DNA of 64,000 nt from Alphaproteobacteria bacterium. Lineage in GTDB: Bacteria; Planctomycetota; Phycisphaerae; UBA1845. The notes beneath the pieces were generated by a model. The model had not been told where the DNA came from. It saw only the letters and a program-made list of their open reading frames with translations, and did not search any database. Shown piece after piece: positions 44,017 to 53,314 of the stretch. The stretch is taken from NCBI GenBank assembly GCA_028285105.1, contig JANQQE010000014.1:124001-188000 (forward strand), written 5' to 3'. Position 1 is the stretch's first letter. Every line of letters begins with the position of its first letter. Made by a program: the position numbers and the translations under genes.

Positions 44017-44865
44017 TTAGTCGCGGCGATAGATCGTTGGTTCGACATAAGAAAGCGGATGGTCGATTCCGTTGAGGCTTTCGGAATGACCGATCATCAG
44101 ATGCCCGCCGGGTGCGAGGCTCTTGGCGTAGCGATTGACCAAGCATTCCTGCGTGGTCTGATCGAAGTAGATCATCACGTTTCGACAGAAGATAACGTGG
44201 AAACCAAGTCGAAACGGAAACGTTGGCGTCATCAAATTGAAACGCGAAAACTTGATCAGGTTTCGAACGGCGGACGTTGCCTCGAGAACATCGCTTTGTC
44301 CCGATCTCACTTTCTTGAGATACTTCGCTCGATAGGCGGCAGGAACCGACCTGGCTCGTTCGGCGACGAACTGCCCGCGCATCGCCTGCCCGAGAACCTG
44401 TGTCGAAATGTCCGTCGCGAGGATGCGGGCTTTGACGCCAGGATGTCGTTGCATGCAATCGTGAACAACCATCGCCAGCGAGTGTGGCTCCTCGCCGCTC
44501 GAACAACCTGCACTCCAGATTCGCAGTTCGCTGTTCGCAGCACGCCACTTGCTGTCGGACATCCACTGCTCGATCAGGTTCTTGAGAAAGTCAAAATGGC
44601 CAATCTCGCGAAAGAGGTGCGTGGTATTGGTCGAAACGGCGTCAAGGAGTTTGCTCAACTCTACACCGGAACCATCGGCAACGACCATATCGTAGTAAGC
44701 CTTGAACGATTCGAAACCCCTGCCTCGAAGCAGTTTCGCAAGTCGCGACCGCAGCAGCTGCATTTTTTCAGTGCCGAGATTGATACCACTCTTGTCGTAA
44801 ATCAGCTTGCGGAACAGATCGTAGTCCCTTTGCGTCAACGAATTTGGATCAATGGTTTTCAGCAT
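44017..44865 (-). CDS. cheR: Chemotaxis protein methyltransferase CheR
   Basis: A 282-residue SAM-dependent methyltransferase that methylates glutamates of chemoreceptors. The N-terminal helical domain is followed by the NTTHLFRE segment (NxTxFFRE in most relatives). The SAM motif WSAGCSSGEEPHSLAM, ILATDIS, FHVIFCRNVMIYFD and GGHLMIGHSESL follow. It lies 80 bp after the CheX-like gene and 72 bp before cheB. Its presence implies methyl-accepting receptors elsewhere in the genome. Confidence 0.96.
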   Translation of the reverse strand: MLKTIDPNSLTQRDYDLFRKLIYDKSGINLGTEKMQLLRSRLAKLLRGRGFESFKAYYDMVVADGSGVELSKLLDAVSTNTTHLFREIGHFDFLKNLIEQWMSDSKWRAANSELRIWSAGCSSGEEPHSLAMVVHDCMQRHPGVKARILATDISTQVLGQAMRGQFVAERARSVPAAYRAKYLKKVRSGQSDVLEATSAVRNLIKFSRFNLMTPTFPFRLGFHVIFCRNVMIYFDQTTQECLVNRYAKSLAPGGHLMIGHSESLNGIDHPLSYVEPTIYRRD

Positions 44866-44945
44866 GATTTCCTACCCAGCCACTTTAATGAGTTGTCATA
44901 CCGACGTAATGCGATGTCACTGTTATGGCGCTGCTGAAGTCCTGG

Positions 44946-45401
44946 CTATGCCGAAATCTGGTTGTGACGCAACTGCAACCACTGCCCATCGACCGACATC
45001 TGCGTCACCTCATCGCCATTTTCTTCGACGTACGGCTGCTCGCCTAATTCCGTAACCGTCGGAATCGTGAGGTTAAATACAGCAACAACACCATGGGCGG
45101 CGGTGACGAACTGACCGCAAACGACGTTCATGAATTCGCAAACAGCATCGTTCGATTCCTGCTCAGAGACGCTGTTGCCCGAATCGAGACCGAGCAGGTT
45201 TTCAGCCAACTGTCCGGCGAAAGTTCGCGTACACACCAGGCGCAGATCACCCTCCACAGATCCTTTGTAACCGACGCTTGTTTCGATCCATGATTCCTCC
45301 GGTTGCTCGCGGAACTCGTCTCCGTCGGAGAACATAAATGCCAGGTTGGCGAGTACGTCAGAAAGAACAGTCGTCAAAGTCGCTGTCATTTGCTGTTGCA
45401 T
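44946..45401 (-). CDS. CheX-like chemotaxis phosphatase
   Basis: A 151-residue protein of the CheC/CheX/FliY phosphatase group, which dephosphorylates CheY-P. The ATG at 45401 has AAGGTG 7 bp upstream, inside the end of cheY, so the two genes overlap by about 44 bases. The pattern SVGYKGSVEGDLRLVCT, then the phosphatase helix CEFMNVVCGQ (ExxN followed by G) is characteristic. One ExxN helix is visible, as in CheX-like single-domain forms. The overlap with cheY suggests matched expression of the signal and its terminator. Confidence 0.72.
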   Translation of the reverse strand: MQQQMTATLTTVLSDVLANLAFMFSDGDEFREQPEESWIETSVGYKGSVEGDLRLVCTRTFAGQLAENLLGLDSGNSVSEQESNDAVCEFMNVVCGQFVTAAHGVVAVFNLTIPTVTELGEQPYVEENGDEVTQMSVDGQWLQLRHNQISA

Positions 45402-45783
45402 TTTCAGTCACCTTTAGCATGGGTAAGAGAGCTTCACGAAGCTGTTCCGGTTGGAATGGTTTCCGGACATAGCCCGAGGCCCCCAGATTCATCAGTTGGT
45501 CGATGCGGGTCTTGCTGCCCTCCGTTGACGCAATGACGATCGGTATGTTTTTGAGCTGATCGCTCTGCTTCATTCGAGTCAGCAATTCGACACCGGTCAT
45601 CCTTGGCATGTTGATGTCCACGAGCATCACAGCCACATCGTGTTCGGCAAGCTGAGCAAGAGCAGAAATGCCGTCAGCCGCTTCGTAGAATTCATCAACT
45701 TCCAGCCCGATCATCTTGATGGTGCGCTTCACCATTGACCGAATCGTCGCCGAGTCATCTACAATCAGTACGTTGTTCGCCAT
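45358..45783 (-). CDS. cheY: Single-domain response regulator CheY
   Basis: A 141-residue receiver protein starting at the ATG at 45783 (MANNVLIVDDSATIRSM). The acidic pocket is DDS, the phospho-acceptor Asp is in VAVMLVDINMPRMTG (about residue 57), the switch Thr is in VIASTEGS, and the conserved Lys is in YVRKPFQPE. CheA phosphorylates it, and it then acts on a target such as a motor, pilus or enzyme. The acidic tail (ENATANDSDFDDCSF) of about 15 residues is longer than usual and coincides with the overlap with the CheX-like gene. Confidence 0.92.
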   Translation of the reverse strand: MANNVLIVDDSATIRSMVKRTIKMIGLEVDEFYEAADGISALAQLAEHDVAVMLVDINMPRMTGVELLTRMKQSDQLKNIPIVIASTEGSKTRIDQLMNLGASGYVRKPFQPEQLREALLPMLKVTENATANDSDFDDCSF

Positions 45784-45793
45784 CGTTTCATTC

Positions 45794-46666
45794 CTAACTG
45801 TCAACTTGCTCCGAGTTTGGCGTATCGCCGAACATCGCCTGTACGCGTTGCAACTCGACGACCGTTTGCGCGCCGATGAATTCAAGATCACTCTCTCGGA
45901 GGCTGTGGCGTTCGAGAACTTCCGCATCCGCTCGCGAGCACAACCCGTCTTCTCCCAAGCCGATGCCAAGCAGCAGGCAGACACAATTCGCCAGGTAAAC
46001 GGCATCAACCAATGGATCGTGGGTTTCGAGGTCCGACGGAGCATGATGGTAACGAATGCACCGCACGATCGACTCGGGAAGCTTCCACTTCTCGGCCATC
46101 ATGGCGCCGACTTCTTCGTGCGAATACCCCAGGACGCGACGCTCCGCTTCGACAAACGCGATGCGCTCATCCGTCACGATGCGCACGATCTCGACGAACT
46201 CATCAGCCACGTGCTCATTTAAGATCGTCTTACCGATGTCGTGCAGCAGACCGGCTGTAAAGGCCAGGTTGGTATCCGCGAGGCGTAGTTTTTGCGCAAA
46301 CTGCGATGACGCCAACGCCACTGCAACCGAATGCTTCCACAGGACTCCCGGATCCAGTCCATATCCATGCTGCTCGCGACCCAGCATGTTGTTGGTATGA
46401 ACCGACATCACCATCTGCAAGACCTTGGCAGTTCCAAGGCATTTCAATGCATCTTCAAGCGAAGTGACTTCGCGTGACATGCCGAAGAATGCTGAGTTGC
46501 AGAGTTTCAGAACTTCGCTGGTAACCGCTTGGTCGTATTTGATCGTCCCGACGATATCTTCGAGCTTGCTCTTCGGATCGCTCATCACATTCATGAGCTT
46601 CAACGCCGTATCCGGAAGCGGTTGAATCGATCCGACGCATTCGATGATGTCTTTGGCGGTGTTCAC
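45794..46666 (-). CDS. HDOD-domain signalling protein
   Basis: A 290-residue HDOD protein. The core spans about residues 10-215: IQPLPDTALKLMNVMSDP, KYDQAVTSEVLKLCNSAFFG, LWKHSVAVALASSQFA, TAGLLHDIGKTILN. HDIGK keeps an HD pair, although most HDOD proteins lack the full phosphohydrolase set. HDOD proteins are regulatory and are often tied to chemotaxis, cyclic di-GMP or type IV pili. Start and the cheD stop overlap by 4 bases, and cheY follows 10 bp downstream, so it belongs to the operon as an extra output or adaptor component. Confidence 0.9.
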   Translation of the reverse strand: MNTAKDIIECVGSIQPLPDTALKLMNVMSDPKSKLEDIVGTIKYDQAVTSEVLKLCNSAFFGMSREVTSLEDALKCLGTAKVLQMVMSVHTNNMLGREQHGYGLDPGVLWKHSVAVALASSQFAQKLRLADTNLAFTAGLLHDIGKTILNEHVADEFVEIVRIVTDERIAFVEAERRVLGYSHEEVGAMMAEKWKLPESIVRCIRYHHAPSDLETHDPLVDAVYLANCVCLLLGIGLGEDGLCSRADAEVLERHSLRESDLEFIGAQTVVELQRVQAMFGDTPNSEQVDS

Positions 46667-47139
46667 AGTTCGGTCTCCTGGCCGCGTGAATGAATCGTGA
46701 ATCTCCCGGTTCCGACATTCAAACGAATGGTTCGGCTGATCGAACCGCCGACCTGCTCCGCATCGATCATGATTTTGTTCTTCCAGAACAGTTTGCGGAG
46801 CGTGACGTAGTTTCGTTTACCGATGTTGAACATCCCGTTGTCGTCGAGCAGATGCGAACCGCCAGCCACTTTGACGACCAGATTGTTCTTCTGGGCACCG
46901 ATCTTGTAGACCGACCGAAACAACGTCGGAATCCCAGTGTCCGCAAACATCGCCGGATTGGCCTTCGCCTTGTCCGGTGAAATCGACGACTCTGGCAGCA
47001 TATAATGCAGCATTCCACCGACGTGGTTGACCGGATCCCAAATCGCCACACCGATGCAACTGCCCAGCGAGTAGGTGATGAGCGTCGAGCGAGGGTCCTT
47101 CGTCACCTTTATGTCCGCAATGTCTACGACCCGGTCCAT
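46663..47139 (-). CDS. cheD: Chemoreceptor glutamine deamidase CheD
   Basis: A 158-residue enzyme that deamidates receptor glutamines and, with CheC/CheX, feeds back on CheY-P. The catalytic Cys is in YSLGSCIGVAIWD and the His in GGMLHYMLPES; the later TGRFTIHSRG completes the domain. It overlaps the HDOD gene by 4 bases. The presence of CheD and a CheX-like protein in one operon fits the CheC/CheD-type adaptation system known from Bacillus and Thermotoga. Confidence 0.94.
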   Translation of the reverse strand: MDRVVDIADIKVTKDPRSTLITYSLGSCIGVAIWDPVNHVGGMLHYMLPESSISPDKAKANPAMFADTGIPTLFRSVYKIGAQKNNLVVKVAGGSHLLDDNGMFNIGKRNYVTLRKLFWKNKIMIDAEQVGGSISRTIRLNVGTGRFTIHSRGQETEL

Positions 47140-47167
47140 TCCAATTCCCGACCATCAGTTGGCACAC

Positions 47168-47189
47168 TCGTTCAAAACGAATTGAACGA
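47168..47189. repeat. Inverted repeat in the cheW-cheD gap
   Basis: TCGTTCAA and TTGAACGA form a perfect 8-bp inverted repeat around six bases (AACGAA). It lies 28 bases before the cheD start, in the only gap over 100 bases inside the chemosensory operon. No T-tract follows, so an operator or RNA stem is likelier than a terminator. Confidence 0.5.
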
Positions 47190-47275
47190 TCGCAGAGGAT
47201 CATTCGACGATATTGGCCTCGCGGTATTGGCCCGGTTAAGAACCGTCAAGACACTTTGACTTCAAATCTGCTTGA

Positions 47276-47812
47276 TCAAACGCAGTCGGCAACTACCCGT
47301 GCATCCGATGTCGGAATCGCTACGAGTTCTTCCGAATTCAAGACACGGTCGATGTCGAGAAGAATCTTCAGCTTGCCGTCGACCATTCCCATGCCAAGGA
47401 TGTAAGACGTGTCCACAGCCCCACCGAATACCGGCGGACTCTCGATTTCTGCATTGGGTATCTCGTGAACTTCGTGAACCGTATCGACAATCACGCCGAT
47501 GAGTTCGCCCACATCGACGACAATGATGCACGTCTCTTCGTTATAGTCAGCCGCCGGCATGTCGAACCTTAGACGCAGATCGATAACAGGAATGACCCGA
47601 CCCCGAAGATTGATGAGCCCGCCGACAAAGCTCGATGTCTGCGGCACTTTGGTGATGTCCAGTACGCCAATGATTTCGCGGACTTTCAGAATATCCAGAC
47701 CGTAGTCTTCACCGGCCAGCAGGAACGTTAGGTACTTGGTTCCGATGCCTTGACTGCTCTCCACTTCAGAGTTGCTAAGCTGTTGGTTGATGGTGTCTAG
47801 TGACGCTTGCAT
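47276..47812 (-). CDS. cheW: Chemotaxis coupling protein CheW
   Basis: A 178-residue adaptor joining receptors to CheA. The ATG at 47812 has GGGAGA about 8 bp upstream; upstream codons in the same frame lie antisense to nothing real and are ignored. CheW landmarks: KYLTFLLAGEDYGLDILKVREI, VGGLINLRGRVIPVIDLR (given in parts), and VGVIVDTVHEV-like GVIVDTVHEVHEIP. The core is followed by a C-terminal extension (KILLDIDRVLNSEELVAIP). It starts 34 bp after cheA. Confidence 0.95.
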   Translation of the reverse strand: MQASLDTINQQLSNSEVESSQGIGTKYLTFLLAGEDYGLDILKVREIIGVLDITKVPQTSSFVGGLINLRGRVIPVIDLRLRFDMPAADYNEETCIIVVDVGELIGVIVDTVHEVHEIPNAEIESPPVFGGAVDTSYILGMGMVDGKLKILLDIDRVLNSEELVAIPTSDARVVADCV

Positions 47813-47846
47813 ATTTGTCTCTCCCTTACACTCAGAACTGCTGCGA

Positions 47847-50192
47847 CTACTCGGCCACGACGGGTACCGGTTGGTCGATCTTTGCCGACTCGACGACCGG
47901 CTTGGGAAGTTGCTGTGCAGCCACGATTCCTGGAACATCGAGAATCAGTCCGACTTTTCCGTCGCCAAGGATCGCCGCACCCGAGATCCCGCGAAGTTTC
48001 TGGAACCTTTCGCCCAACGGTTTGATGACAACTTGCTGTTGTCCGATCAATTCATCGACGACAATGCCAACTTCACCCCCTTCGTATTGGGCAATCACGA
48101 CAATGGCATCGCATGGATCGATGGTTTCGCTGGAACCAAAGAGCGGTCCCAAGTGCACGAGCGGAATCAATCGTCCGCGCGCGTTCAGCACCGAACCCTT
48201 GTGTTGCACGCTGGAAATTTGTTCGCTTGTCGGCCGCAACGCATTCTCAACCGTTACCGTTTGAATGATGAAACGTTCGGTTCCGACGCGAAGGACCATG
48301 CCATCGATGATCGCCAACGTCAGCGGAAGTCGAATGGAGAACGTACTGCCTTTGCCCGGTGTGGAATTGATTTCGCATTTGCCGCGAAGGTTCTCGATGT
48401 TGCGGCGTACGACATCCATGCCCACACCCCTGCCGGACACGCCCGTAACGGTCTCTGCCGTCGAAAACCCGGGGGCGAAGATCAGGTCGTACGCTTGTTC
48501 TTCCGAAAGCTGATCGTCTTCTCCAATGATGCCTTTTTCGACTGCTTTGCGAATCAGCGCCTCGGCATTGAGGCCTTTCCCGTCATCTGTGATCTCGATG
48601 ACGATGTTGCCACCACTGTGGTATGCCGACAATTCGACGTTGCCCGATGCGGGTTTGCCTGCCGCAATGCGTACGTCGGCTGGCTCGATTCCATGATCGA
48701 CGGCATTTCGAACCATGTGAACGAGCGGATCGCCGATCTGCTGGATCACATTCTTGTCGAGTTCGGTGTCCTCACCGGATATCGCCAGTTCAACGTTCTT
48801 ACCGACTTTGCGCGCAACGTCGCGCACCAGTCGAGCCATCTTCTGAAACGTCGGACCGATCGGAATCATCCGCATCGCCATCGCCGCGTCCTGCACATCG
48901 CGTACGATCTTGGTCGAACGAGTCACGTCTTTTGCCAGCCGTGGATCGTTGGCGACCAATGGACTTGCACTGACCTGAGTTTGTGCGATGACCAATTCGC
49001 CGACCATGTCGACGAGGGCATCGAGCTTGGCTGTGTCGATTCGCACCGACTGATCGCCACTGCTCTTCGCCGCATTGCTTTTCGCTTCATTTTGCATAAC
49101 CGGTTCCTGACCGCTTTGATTCGCGTTGGGCGCTTGTTCCGAAACGTCAACCGGCTGCTGCGGAATCGAATCTCGTTCGACCGGGTTCTCTCCGGATTGC
49201 ATGTTCGGATCGCCAGCCGACGATGAACTTCCCATCGGTTCAAAACGACCGGCCACGACATTGCGCAAATTGGCGATCATCGACCCGATGGGCGGTTGTG
49301 GAACGATTTCGCCGATTGGATCGGCCAGATGATTTCTTATGCCTTCAAATTGAACCTTGAGAATGTCCACGACCTCGAAAACCAGATCGATCAGACCGTG
49401 GGTGACCTGTCGCTCATTGCGACGGGCTTGGTCCAGAAGCGTTTCGGCTTCATGTGTTAAACTGACGATGTCCCGCAAGTTGAGAAAGCCAGCCGCTCCC
49501 TTGATCGTATGAAATGGCCTGAACAGCGAATCGATGGCTTCCGCATCGCTTGGTGAGCGTTCGACTTCAAGCACCGCCGCTTCGATTGCGTCGAGGTGTT
49601 CGGTCGCCTCTTCAATGAAGCCGACCACCATGTCGATTTCGTCCTTGCTGATGACAAGCGGTTCCGCAACATACTCATCTTGCCATGGCTCGTCTTCGGA
49701 CATCTCGATGTTGTCGGGCTGCGATGTCATGGACTCCTGGTCGAATGGCGTGTTTTCAGCGTCCCCAATTGCTTCGACTTCATCAATCGGTGAACTTGTT
49801 TCAGTTTCTGCTGTTGCTTCGGGCGAAGAAACGGGTTCGTCGAAGACTCGATCCAGTTGTTCGTTGACGGTTCGCGCATCGGATTCTTCCGCCGCACCGC
49901 CACTTCCCTGAACGACTTGCGAACCAAGACCGGAGACGGCAGACTGCACGCTGGCGATTGCATCGGTGGCGTCGGATATTTGACCGAGAATGACCGCCTC
50001 CAAAGTCCGAACCATTTCATTCGCAATCTTCTGGCCTTCCTCAGAAAGCCCTGTGGAACCAGAGCTGGCGAGCGATTCGAACAGCTCGTGCATCTTGGCC
50101 AAACCGGGCAAATCGTCCTGATCGACCGTCCGCGCAAGGTTTCCGAGTTCACTCAGATAAGTTTGCGCCGAGTCGGTTCCGTTTTCGCTCAT
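47847..50192 (-). CDS. cheA: Chemotaxis histidine kinase CheA
   Basis: A 781-residue kinase, the core of the signalling array. Residues 1-180 form an extra acidic N-terminal region not in most CheA. The HPt domain (about 183-290) has the phospho-His at H228 (FRPFHTIKGAAGFLNL). The dimerisation domain begins at DTAKLDALVDMVGELVIAQTQ (in part). The ATPase has the N-box HMVRNAVDHGIEP and G-box ITDDGKGL, and a C-terminal CheW-like domain spans about 640-770 (MVLRVGTERFIIQ). I see no separate P2 domain for CheY docking. First gene of the operon. Confidence 0.95.
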   Translation of the reverse strand: MSENGTDSAQTYLSELGNLARTVDQDDLPGLAKMHELFESLASSGSTGLSEEGQKIANEMVRTLEAVILGQISDATDAIASVQSAVSGLGSQVVQGSGGAAEESDARTVNEQLDRVFDEPVSSPEATAETETSSPIDEVEAIGDAENTPFDQESMTSQPDNIEMSEDEPWQDEYVAEPLVISKDEIDMVVGFIEEATEHLDAIEAAVLEVERSPSDAEAIDSLFRPFHTIKGAAGFLNLRDIVSLTHEAETLLDQARRNERQVTHGLIDLVFEVVDILKVQFEGIRNHLADPIGEIVPQPPIGSMIANLRNVVAGRFEPMGSSSSAGDPNMQSGENPVERDSIPQQPVDVSEQAPNANQSGQEPVMQNEAKSNAAKSSGDQSVRIDTAKLDALVDMVGELVIAQTQVSASPLVANDPRLAKDVTRSTKIVRDVQDAAMAMRMIPIGPTFQKMARLVRDVARKVGKNVELAISGEDTELDKNVIQQIGDPLVHMVRNAVDHGIEPADVRIAAGKPASGNVELSAYHSGGNIVIEITDDGKGLNAEALIRKAVEKGIIGEDDQLSEEQAYDLIFAPGFSTAETVTGVSGRGVGMDVVRRNIENLRGKCEINSTPGKGSTFSIRLPLTLAIIDGMVLRVGTERFIIQTVTVENALRPTSEQISSVQHKGSVLNARGRLIPLVHLGPLFGSSETIDPCDAIVVIAQYEGGEVGIVVDELIGQQQVVIKPLGERFQKLRGISGAAILGDGKVGLILDVPGIVAAQQLPKPVVESAKIDQPVPVVAE

Positions 50193-50668
50193 AAGATGCG
50201 ATCTCCCTCTGCAACAATGACAGACAAGCCGCGTCCGTTCGTTCGCAAATTCTGTTCGCGAATGAAGGGCGTCGGGTTAATCGTCCACACCAACGTTTAC
50301 CGTGGTCGTACATTCTGGAATTCGCGCGTCCGCACGCACTGATGATTTCAACCGATTCCAGACACAATTAACCTTCAGGGGAATCGTCTCATGCAGGGAG
50401 AGGTCTTAGATAATTCCAATTCGACAAAGTCGTTGGGATGTGCCTTGTTGAATTCGCGCAATCGGGAAGAAGGCACCGATTCGTCGGTCCATCGCTTGAT
50501 GCCCCACAAGCCCTGGCGAATGGAAACGGTTTGCGGGTGGTCGATCAGTGACGCGATGGACGATCTTATCGGATGCGCAGATTTCGCTGTAAGGTTGCGA
50601 ATACCGCGCAGCACGGATCGCAGCCTCACGACGAATCCCTCGACTTCGCGCAAAGAAATTGTGACGCC
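50193..50668. other. Intergenic region between cheA and the di-haem oxidoreductase gene
   Basis: A minus-strand frame (50375-50653, 92 codons, MREVEGFVVRLRSVLRGIRN...) could encode a small basic protein. It has no ribosome-binding site and no family likeness, and a plus-strand frame competes. I leave both uncalled. The region probably holds the cheA promoter, which I could not place. Confidence 0.35.
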
Positions 50669-53041
50669 TTACAACGTTTGCAGGAATGCCAGCAGCGCCG
50701 CCCGGTCGTCGTCCGATAATGCAAGAAACGCATCGCGAACGCCAACAGCTTCACCGTCATGCATCTCGATGGCTTCCTCGATGGTGTCAGCCAACCCGCT
50801 GTGCAGATACGGCTGCGTTTGACTGATGCCCCACAGTGGAGCGGTTCTGAATTCGGTCGTGCTGGCCTCGCCGTCCTGTATACCATTGGCACCGTTCGGC
50901 AGAATGTCATGGAGCAGCAAGTCGGAATACAACGGTACTTCTCCGAGCGAACCAGCAAGTGACGAAATATGGCACTTGGAACAACCTACCGTATCGAACA
51001 AAGCGCGTCCCGAATCGACCAGAGCGACCTGGTCGGCTGGGATGTCCTGGCGCGGCGGCGCGGCCAACATTTTCATGAAGAATGCCAGATCTTCCGCTTC
51101 GGTTCGCGTCAATTCGGGATCGGCGACGAAGTCCACGTCTTCCGTCATTCCAAAAGTTAATCCGTCTTGAGCTTCAACCGTCAGTCCAATTTCTGCAGCC
51201 ATCGCGTCACGAACGAATTCCCCGACGCTTGGCACCTGCGCTTTCCAGCCGAAGCGACCCAGACGTCCGTCGTCGAGTCGATGAGCGCGCCCGCTGATAC
51301 CGTCGGTATTGGCATCGGTTGGGTCTTCGTTCGCCAAAATGTTCGCTTCGTCGATTGCCTCCATCAATCCCAAACCGAAAACCGCCGGTGTCTGGCGATG
51401 CTCGAAAACGTTGATCTCGTCAGCCGGCTCGGGCGGATTGAATCCGACAACAATGCCGGAATGCAAGATGGTATTTGGTGTGGTAGCCGGTGGCGTGAAA
51501 ACGCCGATTTCGTCCAACGTAGCATGACGTGCCACATTGACATCTCGCGGACCAGACCCGCCGATCACCGGATCGAAATGGCACGCCCGACAACTGTCGC
51601 CGTTGAATCGGCCGCCTTCGTCCGGACCGACCAAACCACCGATCCCTGTGCTGTGTCCGAAATCACGGTCGAACAACTCGCGTCCACGCAGAAATCGGGC
51701 AAATTCACTTTCATCCAAATCACGGAATGGCCCACCGTATTCACCAGTTGGGGGCACAGGCGCATCGGGTTCCAGCAGCCCTGTAGAAAACTGATCTCGC
51801 CCGCCCAACGACATAAGAAACTCAATCACGTCGGCTTGTTCGGACTCGCTCAGTGCATTGAATGCATCGCGGGCGGCTTGCCCTTCTCCACCGTGCATCA
51901 AGATCGCGTCCGTCAAAGTTTCAGCTTGACCATCATGCAGATACGGACCGACAGAAGCGATTCCCCAAAGCGGTTGTGTGCGAAATTCGTTGCCCCGCGC
52001 AACCCCTTGTTCGATACCGTCAGCGAGATCTTCACCCATGTCGTGGAGCAGCAGGTCGGAGTACAAATGAAGCGGACCGCGCGGCCCTTCGAGACGCGGA
52101 ATATGGCAATCGGAGCAACCGGCATTGTGGAACAGCATGCGCCCGCGTTCGCTTTGATCGGTGGGTTCTTCCAATTCGGGAGCGGCTAACAACATCGCAA
52201 AGCTGACGATGTCGAACAATTCCTGGCTGGTCATTTCCGGATCGGGCACACCGTCGTCGTCGCGTGTGGGCTCATCAGTAGCCGCAGCCTGCCGCACCCT
52301 ACCGGCGCGCTTTAACAGCGTTTCCATCGAACTGTCCACCGGTAGTTCTGCTCGGGCGGCTTCGGTCAACGGATCGGAGGTCACACCGAGATGGTTAAAC
52401 AGCGGTCCGCGCACGAACCCTTCGATCGAAGCTGTCTGCGATTTTCGCCCGAACCGCCCCACGAAAGAATTCTCGAAATTCGCTCGGCCACTGATCCCAT
52501 CGCCATCGAGATCGTCCGGATCGGCGTTTTCGAGAATGACGGAACCATCCAGTTCGGCAATCAACCCGACACCAAAGAATGGGATTGCATTGCGCTGAGT
52601 AAAGACATTCTTCTCAAGCGCGATCGCTGGGCGGGCTGGGGCGCCGGGTTCGTAACTGAACTTTCGCACAACCCCGCCCACGTCGCCGATGATAAAAGAA
52701 CCGTTTGACGTGCGCTGACCTGCCAGAAAAAAGTTGCGATACAGTCCAGCGCTGCCTCCGAATACCGGTCGCTCATGACAAGCACCACAGAACGTCACGT
52801 TGAATTCCGGACCGAGACCGTCGGCAAGATCGAAACGCTTTTGCGCAACGGCTTTTCCGCGTTCAAATGTCGCGAGTTGTTCAGCCGACGCGCTTGGCAG
52901 CGGATCGCCGAGTTTCGCGGAAATGCCCTCTGCAACCGGACCGTCGCCTGTTTCATCGGTTGGCGGCGGTTCGAGGCAGCCGTTGATGAGAAAGAACATC
53001 GCGAAGAGGAATACTGCCCGAAGCATCCCGATACGTTGCAT
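50669..53041 (-). CDS. Tetra-haem DUF1111 (DHOR) lipoprotein, internal tandem duplication
   Basis: A ~790-residue secreted protein. The ATG at 53041 is preferred (GGAG 8 bp upstream; the ATG at 53047 is too close). Lipobox INGC near residue 24. Two tandem copies of the di-haem oxidoreductase/DUF1111 domain lie at about 50-415 and 445-790. They carry four CxxCH haem sites: CGACH (~87), CSDCH (~311), CRACH (~486), CSKCH (~689). Both halves end with the same series: FRTQPLWGIASVGPYLHDG/FRTAPLWGISQTQPYLHSG, then MHGGEGQAARDAFNALS/MHDGEAVGVRDAFLALS. The family is proposed to act as peroxidase or thiol oxidoreductase. Divergent from a second DUF1111 gene. Confidence 0.85.
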   Translation of the reverse strand: MQRIGMLRAVFLFAMFFLINGCLEPPPTDETGDGPVAEGISAKLGDPLPSASAEQLATFERGKAVAQKRFDLADGLGPEFNVTFCGACHERPVFGGSAGLYRNFFLAGQRTSNGSFIIGDVGGVVRKFSYEPGAPARPAIALEKNVFTQRNAIPFFGVGLIAELDGSVILENADPDDLDGDGISGRANFENSFVGRFGRKSQTASIEGFVRGPLFNHLGVTSDPLTEAARAELPVDSSMETLLKRAGRVRQAAATDEPTRDDDGVPDPEMTSQELFDIVSFAMLLAAPELEEPTDQSERGRMLFHNAGCSDCHIPRLEGPRGPLHLYSDLLLHDMGEDLADGIEQGVARGNEFRTQPLWGIASVGPYLHDGQAETLTDAILMHGGEGQAARDAFNALSESEQADVIEFLMSLGGRDQFSTGLLEPDAPVPPTGEYGGPFRDLDESEFARFLRGRELFDRDFGHSTGIGGLVGPDEGGRFNGDSCRACHFDPVIGGSGPRDVNVARHATLDEIGVFTPPATTPNTILHSGIVVGFNPPEPADEINVFEHRQTPAVFGLGLMEAIDEANILANEDPTDANTDGISGRAHRLDDGRLGRFGWKAQVPSVGEFVRDAMAAEIGLTVEAQDGLTFGMTEDVDFVADPELTRTEAEDLAFFMKMLAAPPRQDIPADQVALVDSGRALFDTVGCSKCHISSLAGSLGEVPLYSDLLLHDILPNGANGIQDGEASTTEFRTAPLWGISQTQPYLHSGLADTIEEAIEMHDGEAVGVRDAFLALSDDDRAALLAFLQTL

Positions 53042-53314
53042 GGCCATCGCTCCAATGTTGTTGTGCGGTGAGATCCTTTGGGTATTAAGCGGAGGTGGCG
53101 TACGCCATGAAGACTCGCCCGCCTACCTAACGGATAGCGTGGTTAATTCTACAAAATGACAAGCGTCCTGTCAGCGCCTGCAAACATCCGGCCTATACCT
53201 TCACGGAACCACCCCGATTGCGGTTATCCTATGCGCCAACTTCGATCGAGCGTGGTCGCCGTTTGCCTGGAAATATCTATCCGGTACGATGGAACCGAAG
53301 GAGTCAAACCAATC

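Noticed and set aside
43669-44937. 422-codon frame antisense to cheB/cheR
   Set aside because: It spans two well-conserved genes on the other strand, and its translation is His/Arg-rich and unlike any protein.
47772-49226. 484-codon frame antisense to cheA
   Set aside because: Same reason: cheA is secure on the minus strand.
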